Shown here: positions 1-8,794 of the stretch, in pieces
How the letters are laid out: every line of letters begins with the position of its first letter
Position numbering within the stretch: the stretch's first letter is position 1
Made by a program: the position numbers and the translations under genes
The notes under the pieces: generated by a model
The model's database searches: none
The model's input: the letters and a program-made list of their open reading frames with translations, nothing else
What the model was told of the DNA's origin: nothing
NCBI GenBank assembly: GCA_030148725.1
Contig: JASBSU010000009.1
Coordinates: forward strand, 1 to 64,000
Direction of reading: 5' to 3'
Length of the DNA stretch: 64,000 bases
Origin: Hyphomicrobium sp.
GTDB taxonomy: Bacteria; Pseudomonadota; Alphaproteobacteria; Rhizobiales; Hyphomicrobiaceae

Positions 1-1245
1 GCCATGCTCCTTGAGGATCGCCTCGATCTTCGGCTTCGTCTTGGCCGTGATATTCGAGACGATGACGTTCTGGTTCGCCGTGACGAGGAAACCGCCGCTG
101 TGAATCTCGGCGATCTCGCGCAATGCGGTGCGCAGCCGCCAGCCAGGCTTGTCCTTGATGCGGCCGTTCTCGATGAACAGCGTCAGGTGCCACTTCTTGT
201 CGGCGCCCTGCGCCCACCCGATAACGTCGCCCGTCGAGGTGAATTCGAACGGACGCGGCTCGCCCAGCTTGTAGCCCAGTCGCTTCTCGACCTCGGCACG
301 GAAATTATCGAGCCCACGATCCTCGATCGTATATTTCAGGCGCGCGCGCTTACGCAGCTCGCGGTTGCCCCAGTCGCGCTGAACCGTGACGACCTTCTCC
401 GCCACATCGATCGCCTGCTCAGTGGTGCAGAAGCCCAGAAGGTCGGCCGTCCGCGGGAAAGTATCGGGGTCGCCGTGCGTCATGCCCATACCGCCGCCAA
501 CCGTAACGTTCCAGCCGACCAGCTTTCCGTTCTCGGTGATCGCGATGTACCCAAGGTCGTGCGCGTAAATGTCGACGTCGTTCGACGGCGGCACTGCGAT
601 GACGATCTTGAACTTACGCGGCAGGTAGTGCGTGCCGTAGATCGGCTCCTCTTCCTTCTTCGCAGGCCGCGTCGCATCGCTGACCTGCTCTCCGTCGAGC
701 CAGATCTCGTGATAAGCGCCGGTCTTCGGCAGCAGATGCTCGCTGACGTCGACGGCAAGCTTGTGCGCCGCCGCGTGCACCTTCGACAAATACGGATTGC
801 CCGTCGCCAGCACGTTGCGGTTGACGTCGCCGCATGCTGCGAGCGTATCGAGCACGGCTGCGTTGATCGCCTGCATCGTGCGGCGCATGTTCGACTTGAT
901 GACGCCGTGAAACTGGAACGTCTGCCGCGTCGTCAAGCGCAGCGTGTGGTTCGCGTACGTTCCAGCGATCGCGTCGAGCTGCAGCCATTGCTTGGATGTC
1001 GTGTAGCCGCCCGGCAGCCGCACGCGGATCATGAAGCTGTACGCCTTCTCCAGCTTCTTCTTTGCGCGCTCGCCGCGCACGTCACGATCATCCTGCAGGT
1101 ACGTGCCGTGGAATTTCGTGAGCTGGCTGTCGTCCTCGGAGATGGCACCGGTCGATACATCCGCCAGTCCTTCGGCAATGGTGCCGCGGAGCTGGTGGCT
1201 GTTCTCCTTGATGAACTCGTTCTTGGCGCGCTTGTCTTCGCTCAT
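1..1245 (-). CDS. cysI: Sulfite reductase hemoprotein beta subunit, 3' end beyond window
   Basis: Siroheme/[4Fe-4S] subunit of assimilatory sulfite reductase, which reduces sulfite to sulfide with electrons from CysJ. It reads leftward from an ATG at 1245 and leaves the window after 415 codons. Family blocks are clear: LRLTTRQTFQFHG near residue 110, a MNRNVLAT-like NRNVLATGNP segment, and VGGGMGMTHGD followed by PRTADLLGF near residue 265. The cysteines that bind the cluster and siroheme lie near the C-terminus, outside the window. The gene follows cysJ by 44 bases in the same direction, so the two subunits are probably co-transcribed. The family call is seen directly; the operon is inferred from spacing. 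Confidence 0.95.
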   Translation of the reverse strand, partial: MSEDKRAKNEFIKENSHQLRGTIAEGLADVSTGAISEDDSQLTKFHGTYLQDDRDVRGERAKKKLEKAYSFMIRVRLPGGYTTSKQWLQLDAIAGTYANHTLRLTTRQTFQFHGVIKSNMRRTMQAINAAVLDTLAACGDVNRNVLATGNPYLSKVHAAAHKLAVDVSEHLLPKTGAYHEIWLDGEQVSDATRPAKKEEEPIYGTHYLPRKFKIVIAVPPSNDVDIYAHDLGYIAITENGKLVGWNVTVGGGMGMTHGDPDTFPRTADLLGFCTTEQAIDVAEKVVTVQRDWGNRELRKRARLKYTIEDRGLDNFRAEVEKRLGYKLGEPRPFEFTSTGDVIGWAQGADKKWHLTLFIENGRIKDKPGWRLRTALREIAEIHSGGFLVTANQNVIVSNITAKTKPKIEAILKEHG

Positions 1246-1289
1246 AGCGTTCTAGTCCTGCCGGCACCAATGCGGCGCCACTCCGGTGA

Positions 1290-3071
1290 TCAATATACGT
1301 CGCGCTGATAGCGGCCGGCCTTGGCGAGCTCTTTCAGCTTCGCCTTGCCCGCCTCGTCATCGCCACGTGCCGCTTCTGCCAGGATGCGAGCCAGGGCCGC
1401 GTCGACATCCCGCGCCATGCCTTTCTCGTCACCACAGACATAGATATGCGCGCCTTCGTCGACCCACTTGATGAGATCGGCGCGCGCCTCCCACAGCCGC
1501 TGCTGCACGTAGATCTTCTCCGGCTGATCGCGTGAGAAAGCTACGTCGATCCGCGACAGCCCGCCCGATGCCAGGTGATCCTGCCACTCGAGCTGATAGA
1601 GGAAGTCGTTGGTGAAGTTGCGCTCGCCGAAGAACAGCCAACTCTTCCCCTTCGCGCCGAGCTCGACGCGCTCCTCGATGAAGGCGCGGTACGGCGCAAC
1701 GCCCGTACCCGCACCGATCATGATGATGGGACGATTGCCGTCGTCGGGTATGCGGAAGTGCCGATTGGGCTTCACATAGATGCGCACCGCATCGCCGACT
1801 TTGCGCCGGTCGGCGAAATAGGTCGATGAAACGCCGCCGCGCTTGCGCCCGTGAGATTCCCAGCGCACCGCACCGATGAGCAGATGCGCCTCGCCCGGAT
1901 GCGCCTTGGGGCTCGAAGCCACCGAATAAAGGCGCCCCGGCAGCGGTCGCAGAACCGAGAATAGCTGTTCGGGCGTCAGCTTTTCGGCATAGGTCTCGAT
2001 GAAATCGATGAGCTGGCGATCCGCCGAGAAATCCGCAAACGCTTTCTGGTCGGCAAGCGATGCCGCATCCATACGCCCGGTGAGCTTGGAATAGGCCTCC
2101 ACGAACGCGCGCGAAAGCGTCGTGATGTCGTAGCGCTCGCGTAGTTTTTTGACGACCTCGCCATCCGCGCCAAGCCCAACCGCCTCCGCAAAATCGAGCG
2201 CCAGTGCCGGATCGTTCTCGGGAAGAACGCCGATGGCATCGCCAGGCAGATAGGAGAAGCCCGGCACATCGGCAGCGATCTCGATGTGCCACGTCTCGCG
2301 CGTCGATCCCGTCCCGTTGAGATTGACAAGCGCTGAGATCTCGCCTGTCAGCGGGTTCTCCGCCGTGAACTGAGGCTCATCATCGTCGGCCAGCTGCGCG
2401 CCGCCCTTGAAATCGACGTGCACGACGGTGGCCGCAGCGCCACCGTCGGCTGGCGCAAGTTCGCTGAGCGCCTTCTCGGTCCAGTCGGCTGCCTGCTTCG
2501 CATAGTCGAGGTCGAGATCGACGCGATCGAACGCCCGAACGCCGCCCAGCGCCTCGAGACGAGCATCGATGGCTTTGCCGGTCGCGCAGAACTGCTGGTA
2601 TGCGGTATCGCCCAACGCGAGCACGGCAAACCGCACACCCTCGATGCGCGGAGCCTGTTCGCTCATCAGCGCCGTGTAGAAATCGACAGCTCGGCTCGGC
2701 GGGTCGCCCTCGCCCCACGTCGCCGCGAACACAAGAAGATTCTTCGCCTTGCTCAGCAGCGCAAAATCGGCGTCCGCAAAGTCGAACACCTTCGCGTCGA
2801 GGCCATGCTTCTGCGCGTTCTTCTTGGCGCGCATCGCCAGCGCTTCGCAGTTGCCGCTCTCGCTCGCGTAGAGGATCGTCAGCGGCTGGCGCGGCTTGGC
2901 AGCCGCGGCCGGCAGCACCTGGCCGCCCGACTGCGCAGCCTCGAAGCCGGCAAAGAAACCAGCCAGCCACGACCGCTGCTGCGGCGTCGTCCGTGCAACG
3001 ACGCTGTTCAAAACATCGATGTCTTCCGCTGTGAACGGCGCGTTCTTCGGAAGCAGAGGTTGGGCAGTCAC
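1290..3071 (-). CDS. cysJ: Sulfite reductase [NADPH] flavoprotein alpha subunit
   Basis: Flavoprotein (593 aa) that passes NADPH electrons through FAD and FMN to CysI. Order of parts: a short N-terminal segment; a flavodoxin FMN domain at about residues 67-205 with LYASESGNCEALA; an FAD-binding domain with RLYSVASS; and an NADPH-binding part with GAGTGVAPYRAF and YVCGDEKGMA. It ends in YQRDVY, the usual CysJ C-terminus. Length matches the family. It lies between cysG (63 bases upstream) and cysI (44 bases downstream), a compact sulfite reduction operon. Confidence 0.95.
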   Translation of the reverse strand: MTAQPLLPKNAPFTAEDIDVLNSVVARTTPQQRSWLAGFFAGFEAAQSGGQVLPAAAAKPRQPLTILYASESGNCEALAMRAKKNAQKHGLDAKVFDFADADFALLSKAKNLLVFAATWGEGDPPSRAVDFYTALMSEQAPRIEGVRFAVLALGDTAYQQFCATGKAIDARLEALGGVRAFDRVDLDLDYAKQAADWTEKALSELAPADGGAAATVVHVDFKGGAQLADDDEPQFTAENPLTGEISALVNLNGTGSTRETWHIEIAADVPGFSYLPGDAIGVLPENDPALALDFAEAVGLGADGEVVKKLRERYDITTLSRAFVEAYSKLTGRMDAASLADQKAFADFSADRQLIDFIETYAEKLTPEQLFSVLRPLPGRLYSVASSPKAHPGEAHLLIGAVRWESHGRKRGGVSSTYFADRRKVGDAVRIYVKPNRHFRIPDDGNRPIIMIGAGTGVAPYRAFIEERVELGAKGKSWLFFGERNFTNDFLYQLEWQDHLASGGLSRIDVAFSRDQPEKIYVQQRLWEARADLIKWVDEGAHIYVCGDEKGMARDVDAALARILAEAARGDDEAGKAKLKELAKAGRYQRDVY

Positions 3072-3134
3072 AAACGCCTCCTGCAGATTGATCGTGCCGC
3101 GCCTTCAGACGGGTCCGGTGTGCGGATGACGAGC

Positions 3135-4598
3135 TTAGCGCGCATGGCCATCGACCATTCCTGGTAACGCTGAGGGACGCTCGATGCGCGCCCCCTGGCG
3201 GCCTTCGTATACTTCGACGCGGTCGGGCCGGACGAGCCCAGCGCTCGCCCAATCGAGACCGACGAAGATCACCGCCGGGCCATGGATGCCAAGGTCTGCG
3301 ATGGCACGCGACAACAGCGACAACTCCGTGGCGACGGCGTGCTCAGAGGCGAGCGTACCGTTCTCGACGATGACGACGGGCGTGTCTGCCGCCGCGCCAG
3401 CCGAGAGCAGCTTCTCGCGGAAATACTCGCACCTTTTAACGCCCATGTAGATGGCGAACGCCTGCCCCGGCTGCGCCAGCGCGGCCCAATCGGCATCCAC
3501 CGGGCCGTCTTTGGAGGCGCCGGTGATGACCGAAAACTGGCGCACCTTGCTGCGCAGCGTCACCGGCAACCCAACACTCGCGGCGCAGGCATGCGCGGCC
3601 GTAATGCCGGGGACGACCGTAACCGGAATGCCGGCTGCACGCACCGCTGACATCTCCTCGGCCGCACGCCCGAACACGAACGCGTCGCCGCCCTTCAGCC
3701 GCGCCACGCGATGACCCTTCATCGCCTCGCGAACCAGAATGCGGTTGATCTCTTCCTGCAGCGCAGAGTCTCCCTCCGCCTCTTTACCCACGTTGATGCG
3801 AATGGCGTCGCGCCGTGCATATTCGAGGATCGCCGGATTGACCAGCCGGTCGACAACCAGCACATCTGCCGACTGCAGATGTTGCTGCGCCTTCAACGTG
3901 ATGAGATCCGGTTCTCCCGGCCCGCAGCCAATCAGCGTGACGCTGCCAGCGGCATCCAAACCCGCCCGCGCGGCGTCCAACTGGTGCTCGAATTCGCGCT
4001 CCGCCGACTGGGTATCATCTGCGAGCACGGCGTTGCGCCATGTCCCCTGCAGCAGGGCTTCCCACAGGCGCCGCCGCAGAACAGGATCGCTGATCGCCGC
4101 CAGAACTCGCTCGCGCAATCCCTGCGCGCGGCGCGCCACATGCCCGAACTGAGCCGGCAGCCACGCTTCGATCTTCGCCTTGATTTCACGCGCCAGGATG
4201 GGCGCCGTACCTTCCGTGCCGATGGCGACCACGATCGGATCGCGGTCGACGATCGCTGGCATGATAAAGCTGCTCTCGGCAGGTCCATCGACGACGTTGA
4301 TCGGCAGCCCCTTCTCGCGCGCCGCGGCGGCCACCCTTCGGTCAAGGGTATCATCGTCGCTCGCAGCAAACACCATGGCGGCGCCATCGAGGTCGCCCGC
4401 ATCGAAACCGCGACGCACGATCGTTAGCTCATGGGTACGGCTGAACTCGAAAATATCGTCGCAAACGTCTTCAGCAACGACCTTGAGACGCGCAGTGCTC
4501 TTGGCTAACAGCCGCAGCTTCTGCAAAGCCTTCTCGCCGCCGCCAACGATCAGAACATCGCGACCTTCGACGTCCAGGAAAATAGGAAAGTACCGCAA
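3135..4598 (-). CDS. cysG: Siroheme synthase (trifunctional CysG)
   Basis: Makes the siroheme cofactor needed by CysI. The 487-residue protein has two halves. The N-terminal precorrin-2 dehydrogenase / ferrochelatase starts MRYFPIFLDVEGRDVLIVGG with the Rossmann glycines (VGGGEKALQK). The C-terminal uroporphyrinogen-III methyltransferase has IGCGPGEPDLITLKA, KGGDAFVFGRAAEE and VVPGITAAHACAAS. It is first in a leftward run cysG-cysJ-cysI, which ties cofactor supply to the enzyme. Its upstream region (to 5146) holds a small palindrome that could be an operator. Confidence 0.95.
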   Translation of the reverse strand: MRYFPIFLDVEGRDVLIVGGGEKALQKLRLLAKSTARLKVVAEDVCDDIFEFSRTHELTIVRRGFDAGDLDGAAMVFAASDDDTLDRRVAAAAREKGLPINVVDGPAESSFIMPAIVDRDPIVVAIGTEGTAPILAREIKAKIEAWLPAQFGHVARRAQGLRERVLAAISDPVLRRRLWEALLQGTWRNAVLADDTQSAEREFEHQLDAARAGLDAAGSVTLIGCGPGEPDLITLKAQQHLQSADVLVVDRLVNPAILEYARRDAIRINVGKEAEGDSALQEEINRILVREAMKGHRVARLKGGDAFVFGRAAEEMSAVRAAGIPVTVVPGITAAHACAASVGLPVTLRSKVRQFSVITGASKDGPVDADWAALAQPGQAFAIYMGVKRCEYFREKLLSAGAAADTPVVIVENGTLASEHAVATELSLLSRAIADLGIHGPAVIFVGLDWASAGLVRPDRVEVYEGRQGARIERPSALPGMVDGHAR

Positions 4599-4722
4599 CG
4601 ACGTGCCTCTCTGCCTGCGCCCAGAGCGGGTTCCAACATGGATAGATCCGATAGGCTGAACCGGCCCACGTGACGTCTCTAGCGCCCCAGGCGACCGGCT
4701 GCCTTCTTATAGTTTATCGAAG

Positions 4723-4734
4723 TAGAATTTTCTA
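4723..4734 (-). promoter_or_regulatory. Palindrome upstream of cysG, possible operator
   Basis: TAGAA, two bases, TTCTA inside an AT-rich patch (about 4707-4737) that stands out from GC-rich surroundings, 125 bases ahead of the cysG start. Position and symmetry would suit a dimeric regulator of the cys genes. No protein assignment can be made from sequence alone. Confidence 0.3.
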
Positions 4735-4969
4735 TTGCTCGGGCCGCCTCGGGCCAAGATAAGAACAATTTTTCCGCGTTCGCGGCTCATCTGGCATGTT
4801 ATTGCAGGCGGGGCGGCCGCGAACCCGAACACATGCCGGTTTTTTTCGCGTAGCACGGCAGCGGCAACGCGCACGCATCCCAGGGGCGCGGCACGTGGCG
4901 CGAGTCGGCCGCCAACGTCGGCCCTTAAACATGGCATTTGCGGATGACGGCCAGCACACGCGTTTGTGA

Positions 4970-5007
4970 GTGTGGTTTACTTCCGTTCACATCAACGGTG
5001 TGGTTTA
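4970..5007 (+). promoter_or_regulatory. Direct repeat GTGTGGTTTA x2 upstream of pqqA
   Basis: Two exact copies of GTGTGGTTTA at 4970-4979 and 4998-5007, 28 bases start to start. Between them is CCGTT-CACATC-AACGG. They lie 140-177 bases ahead of the pqqA start codon, a plausible place for activator binding sites. The function is a guess. Confidence 0.35.
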
Positions 5008-5146
5008 AAGCCGCTCATAGCGGTTCGGACTTGCGTGTTCCGGATCCGCAGACTGGAGCGAACCGAAAAAGGCACTCGCTTCAGTGGGTGGGCCCTCGGC
5101 GGGGCCATCCAGTTTTGGACGGCATCTTGCCGAATAGGAGGAAGTC

Positions 5147-5236
5147 ATGAAGGTTTGGTCGAAGCCCGCAGTTCGTGAGCAGGAAGTTGGTCTCGAGGTC
5201 ACCTCGTACATGCCGGCTGAGATCGACATCATCTAA
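5147..5236 (+). CDS. pqqA: PQQ precursor peptide PqqA
   Basis: 29-codon ribosomal precursor peptide of the cofactor pyrroloquinoline quinone. Starting MKVWSKPAVREQEVGLEVTS, it carries the conserved Glu17 and Tyr21 (E-x3-Y in EVTSY) that PqqE cross-links and later steps turn into PQQ. It ends MPAEIDII. A strong ribosome binding site (AGGAGGAA, from 5136) precedes the ATG. It is the first gene of pqqA-B-C-D-E, and a hairpin follows it. It supplies the cofactor for the methanol dehydrogenase at 34944-36764. Confidence 0.95.
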   Translation: MKVWSKPAVREQEVGLEVTSYMPAEIDII

Positions 5237-5273
5237 CGATCGTCGATCCACTCACTGACTACGTGAGTTTCCG

Positions 5274-5305
5274 ACAACGGCGGTCGAACCATCGGCCGCC
5301 GTTGT
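5274..5305 (+). terminator. Hairpin between pqqA and pqqB (attenuator-like)
   Basis: Perfect 10-bp stem ACAACGGCGG / CCGCCGTTGT with a 12-base loop, 37 bases after the pqqA stop. No long U-run follows, so it may be a partial terminator or a 3' stabiliser. Either would give more pqqA message than pqqB-E message, as expected for a peptide used up one-for-one. Confidence 0.5.
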
Positions 5306-5360
5306 TACATCTGGCGCCATGTTCGCGGCGGAATGGGCGCCCCCAGCCGAACGACATCCG

Positions 5361-6290
5361 ATGCACATAAAGGTTTTGGGATCCGCAGCGGGCGGAGGCT
5401 TCCCGCAGTGGAACTGTAACTGCCGCAACTGCGTCTCCGTGCGAGCCGGAACCCCCGGCTTCCGAGCCCGCACCCAGTCCTCTCTGGCCGTCAGCCGTGA
5501 CGGCGTGAACTGGGCGCTGCTCAATGCCTCGCCTGACCTGCGTCAGCAAATCAACGATACGCCGGCGCTCCACCCAAATCCTCGCGCCGGCCTGCGCCAC
5601 AGCCCCATCAAGGCGGCCGTGCTGACGAACGGCGACGTCGACCACATCATCGGCCTGATCAATCTGCGCGAGGCCCAGCCGTTCTCGGTCTACGCATCCG
5701 ACCGGGTACTGGCGACGATCCGGGCCAATTCGGTGTTCCAGGTGCTCGCAGAGCCGCTGGTTCCTCGTATCGAGATGGCGCTCGACCAGCCATTCCAGCT
5801 CGAAGGCGGCGGCACTGACCTCGGCCTGACGGTCGAAGCCTTCGCCGTCCCAGGAAAGGTCGCCCTCTATCTGGAGGACAAGTCTTCGACCAACTTCGGC
5901 AGCCGGGAGGGCGACACCATCGGCCTCAAGGTTACTGATCCGCTCGAGAAGAAGTCCTTCTTTTACATTCCCGGCTGCGCCGAGATAGATGAGGAGCTTG
6001 CCGGCCGGCTGCAGGGCGCCTCGACGGTCTTCTTCGATGGCACGCTGTTCACTGACAATGAGATGATCGAGCAGGGCCTGCTCAATAAAACAGGAGCCCG
6101 AATGGGCCACATCAGCATGTCAGGGCCCCAGGGATCGATCGCCGCCTTCTCGAAACTCGGCGTCGGCAGGCTCATATATGTGCATATAAACAACTCGAAC
6201 CCGGCGCTGGACGACAACTCGCCGGCCCGCAAAGCCATCGATGGCGCGGGCTGGGAAGTCGGGTACGATGGGATGGAGATACGCCTGTGA
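5361..6290 (+). CDS. pqqB: PQQ biosynthesis protein PqqB
   Basis: Metallo-beta-lactamase-fold protein (309 aa) of PQQ synthesis, thought to hydroxylate the cross-linked tyrosine in the PqqA-derived intermediate. It begins MHIKVLGSAAGGGFPQWNC with CNCRNC just after, hallmarks of PqqB, and has TNGDVDHIIGLINLRE. This ATG is chosen over one 14 codons upstream because the family starts at MxIKVLGSAAGGG. The stop overlaps the pqqC start by four bases, so translation is probably coupled. Confidence 0.93.
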   Translation: MHIKVLGSAAGGGFPQWNCNCRNCVSVRAGTPGFRARTQSSLAVSRDGVNWALLNASPDLRQQINDTPALHPNPRAGLRHSPIKAAVLTNGDVDHIIGLINLREAQPFSVYASDRVLATIRANSVFQVLAEPLVPRIEMALDQPFQLEGGGTDLGLTVEAFAVPGKVALYLEDKSSTNFGSREGDTIGLKVTDPLEKKSFFYIPGCAEIDEELAGRLQGASTVFFDGTLFTDNEMIEQGLLNKTGARMGHISMSGPQGSIAAFSKLGVGRLIYVHINNSNPALDDNSPARKAIDGAGWEVGYDGMEIRL

Positions 6291-7063
6291 GCGAACCCGT
6301 GAGCCTAGAGCGCAAAAGCAGCGAGCTGAAATCTGCAGACCCGATGCCGGTCGCCGAGTTTGAGGCCGCAATCCGAGCCGTGGGCGCGGAGCGTTATCAC
6401 GACAAGCACCCGTTCCATCACATGCTGCACGGCGGCAAGCTGAAGAAGCCCCAGGTCCAGGCCTGGGCGCTCAACCGCTACTGCTACCAGTCCGCCGTCC
6501 CGCGCAAGGATGCGGCCCTCATCAGCCGCCTGCATGACCGCGAGCTGCGCCGCGAATGGGTCCACCGCATCCTCGATCACGACGGCTTCGGCGAGGAGGA
6601 AGGCGGCATCGAACGCTGGCTGGTTCTGACCACCGGCCTCGGCCTTGACCGCGATTACGTCGTCTCGATGAAGGGTGCCCTGCCGGCAACCAAGTTCGCG
6701 GTGGAATCCTACGTTACCTTCGTGCGCGAGCAGCCGATCACCGTCGCAATTGCATCCTCTCTGACCGAGTTGTTCGCGCCTAAAATCCATAAAGAGCGCA
6801 TCTCCGGCATGCTCGAGAATTACCCCGACTTTATCGACGACAAGGTCATGGCCTACTTCAAGCGCCGCCTGACGCAGGCGCCGCGCGACGCGGACTTCGC
6901 CCTCGATTACGTCCTGAAGAACGCCAAGACGCGCGACGAGCAGGAAGCCTGCGTCGATGCCGTCCGCTTCAAATGCAACGTTCTGTGGGTGCAGCTCGAC
7001 GCCCTGCAGCACGCCTACGTCGAGGGGCATGTCCCTCCCGGCGCATTCCGTCCGGAGGCTTGA
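6287..7063 (+). CDS. pqqC: Pyrroloquinoline-quinone synthase PqqC
   Basis: Cofactorless oxidase (258 aa) that does the last step, ring closure and eight-electron oxidation to PQQ. Recognised by YHDKHPFHHMLHGG, WALNRYCYQ and the PRKDAALISR segment, with active-site histidines in the first block. It starts with GTG in the GTGA overlap with pqqB. There is an N-terminal tail of about 20 polar residues before the folded part. pqqD follows two bases after its stop. Confidence 0.95.
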   Translation: MSEPVSLERKSSELKSADPMPVAEFEAAIRAVGAERYHDKHPFHHMLHGGKLKKPQVQAWALNRYCYQSAVPRKDAALISRLHDRELRREWVHRILDHDGFGEEEGGIERWLVLTTGLGLDRDYVVSMKGALPATKFAVESYVTFVREQPITVAIASSLTELFAPKIHKERISGMLENYPDFIDDKVMAYFKRRLTQAPRDADFALDYVLKNAKTRDEQEACVDAVRFKCNVLWVQLDALQHAYVEGHVPPGAFRPEA

Positions 7064-7065
7064 GA

Positions 7066-7368
7066 ATGGGTGACACTGCACCACGCCAGCGCGCGATCAT
7101 CACGGTCGCCAGCAAGCCGGTGATGCCGCCCTATATAAAGATGCGGCACGACGCCGGCCGCAATCGCTGGCTGATCCTCGCGCCTGAGCGCCTGTTCGAT
7201 CCCGATCAGATCGCTGTCGAAATCTTGAAGCTCTGTGATGGCCAGCGCACCGTCGCGGACATCGTCGCCGTCATGGCGAAAGAGTACAATGCGCCCACGG
7301 AGGAAATCGAGGCTGACATCGTCGCGATGTTTCAGGACCTCGCAGACAAGGGAGTGGTGAAGGCATGA
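7066..7368 (+). CDS. pqqD: PQQ biosynthesis peptide chaperone PqqD
   Basis: Small chaperone (100 aa) that binds PqqA and hands it to the radical SAM enzyme PqqE. Family features: PPYIKMRHDAGRNRWLILAPERLF, with CDGQRTVADIV and a winged-helix-like C-terminal half. The ATG at 7066 follows pqqC by two bases. The stop overlaps the pqqE start (ATGA). An in-frame upstream extension into pqqC was rejected. Confidence 0.93.
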   Translation: MGDTAPRQRAIITVASKPVMPPYIKMRHDAGRNRWLILAPERLFDPDQIAVEILKLCDGQRTVADIVAVMAKEYNAPTEEIEADIVAMFQDLADKGVVKA

Positions 7369-8618
7369 ACGAAACTACCCCCTCCGACAAGCACGTAAAG
7401 GAATCGACCATCACGATGGACGCCGGCGAGATGCGCTGCGACGCAGCCGCTTCGTCGTCGCCCTCGCCCGATCCTTCGTGCACCGTTCGTGCGCCCATCG
7501 GCCTCCTCGCCGAGCTGACGCACCGCTGCCCGCTGCAGTGCCCCTATTGCTCGAACCCGCTCGATCTTGAGAAGGTCAACACCGAGCTTTCGACCGAGGA
7601 GTGGCAGAAGGTCATGCGCCAGGCTGCCCAGCTGGGCATCCTGCAGGTCCACCTTTCGGGTGGCGAGCCGACCGCACGTCGCGATCTGGAAGAGATCATC
7701 AAAACGGCCGCGGAGGCGGGCCTCTATACCAACCTCATCACGGCCGCCGTGCTCTTGAAGCGCGACCGGCTTGAGAAGCTGAAAGAGGCCGGGCTCGATC
7801 ACGTCCAGATTTCGATTCAAGACGTCGACACGGCAGCCGAGAACGCCGACCGCATCGGCGGCTACAAGGGCGGCAGCGCCAAGAAGAAGGAAGTGGCCGG
7901 CTGGGTTCGCGAACTCGGCATGCCGCTCACCATCAACGCGCCGATCCATCGCCACAACGTCCATAACGTCGAGGCGATCATCAACTACGCCGTCGAGCTG
8001 GGCGCCGGCCGCGTCGAGATTGCTCACGTTCAGTATTACGCCTGGGCGCTCAAGAACCGCTCGTCGCTGATGCCGACGCGCGAAGCGTTCATGGAAGCAG
8101 CGCGCATCGTCGAACGTGAGCGCGAGCGCCTCAAAGGCATAATCGTGATCGACGCCGTTGTTCCGGACTACTACGCGAAGTTCCCCAAGCCCTGCATGGG
8201 CGGCTGGGCCAAGAGCATCATCAACATCACGCCGTCAGGGCGTGTGCTACCCTGCCATGCGGCGGAATCGATCACGCACCTTCAGTTCGACAACGTGAAG
8301 GATCGCACGCTCGCCGACATCTGGCTTAACGGCTCCGCGTTCAACATGTACCGCGGCACGAGTTGGATGAAGGAGCCGTGCCGCACCTGTCCGCGTCGCG
8401 AGATCGACTTCGGCGGCTGTCGCTGTCAGGCGTTTGCGTTGACGGGTGATGCAGCCAACACCGACCCCGCTTGCTCGCTCTCGCCGATGCACGAGGAGTG
8501 GGCAAAGGTGGCAGATGTTGAATCCCACCAGCCCTCACCGGCCTTTGTCTACCGCCGTCCCGGCGGCGCAACGACCAAGCGCTCAGTCGAGGAAAAGCTA
8601 GAGCCCAGTGACGCTTGA
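7365..8618 (+). CDS. pqqE: PqqA peptide cyclase, radical SAM enzyme PqqE
   Basis: Radical SAM enzyme (417 aa) that forms the Glu-Tyr carbon-carbon bond in PqqA. The SAM cluster motif is RCPLQCPYCSNP (Cys55, Cys59, Cys62). A C-terminal SPASM region has Cys in KPCMGGW, VLPCHAA, CRTCPRR and GGCRCQAF. The first 45 residues form an odd acidic/serine-rich lead that typical PqqE lacks. The ATGA overlap with pqqD supports this start, but a start at Met18 or Met23 is possible. Last gene of the pqq operon. Confidence 0.94.
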   Translation: MNETTPSDKHVKESTITMDAGEMRCDAAASSSPSPDPSCTVRAPIGLLAELTHRCPLQCPYCSNPLDLEKVNTELSTEEWQKVMRQAAQLGILQVHLSGGEPTARRDLEEIIKTAAEAGLYTNLITAAVLLKRDRLEKLKEAGLDHVQISIQDVDTAAENADRIGGYKGGSAKKKEVAGWVRELGMPLTINAPIHRHNVHNVEAIINYAVELGAGRVEIAHVQYYAWALKNRSSLMPTREAFMEAARIVERERERLKGIIVIDAVVPDYYAKFPKPCMGGWAKSIINITPSGRVLPCHAAESITHLQFDNVKDRTLADIWLNGSAFNMYRGTSWMKEPCRTCPRREIDFGGCRCQAFALTGDAANTDPACSLSPMHEEWAKVADVESHQPSPAFVYRRPGGATTKRSVEEKLEPSDA

Positions 8619-8687
8619 CTTGCTTTTGCTGCGGCGCGCCAATCTTGACGGAAGAATTCTAGAAATAGAGTTGTGTAAAGGGGGTGC

Positions 8688-8738
8688 GTCATCGTGTTCA
8701 GTCCAAGTTCAGAAAAGACTTGGCACATTTACGATGAC
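8688..8738 (+). other. Nested stem-loop in the leader of the cytochrome c gene
   Basis: An outer 8-bp stem GTCATCGT (8688-8695) / ACGATGAC (8731-8738) encloses a symmetric 7+7 internal loop. Inside is a 6-bp stem CCAAGT (8703-8708) / ACTTGG (8718-8723) with a 9-base loop. It starts 69 bases after pqqE and ends 56 bases before the cytochrome c start. It could be a structured 5' leader or a protein-binding site. The lack of a U-run argues against a terminator. Confidence 0.4.
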
Positions 8739-8794
8739 TATCGGATGATGCCGCGCCATCAACGACGCGAGCACGTCGAAAAGGGAGAAACGGG

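Larger units (their letters stand above)
4599..5146. other. Divergent intergenic region between cysG and pqqA
   Basis: 548 bases without a convincing gene. Short open frames here have no family features or ribosome binding sites. It must hold the leftward cysG promoter and the rightward pqqA promoter. Visible elements are a TAGAA-TT-TTCTA palindrome close to cysG, a direct repeat GTGTGGTTTA twice ahead of pqqA, and small inverted repeats (CCGTT/AACGG at 4983-4998; CCGCT/AGCGG at 5011-5023). Confidence 0.6.

Noticed and set aside
4-1308. Long plus-strand open frame of about 430 codons
   Set aside because: Antisense of cysI; Arg/Leu/Ala-rich with no family features, while the minus strand gives a clear sulfite reductase.
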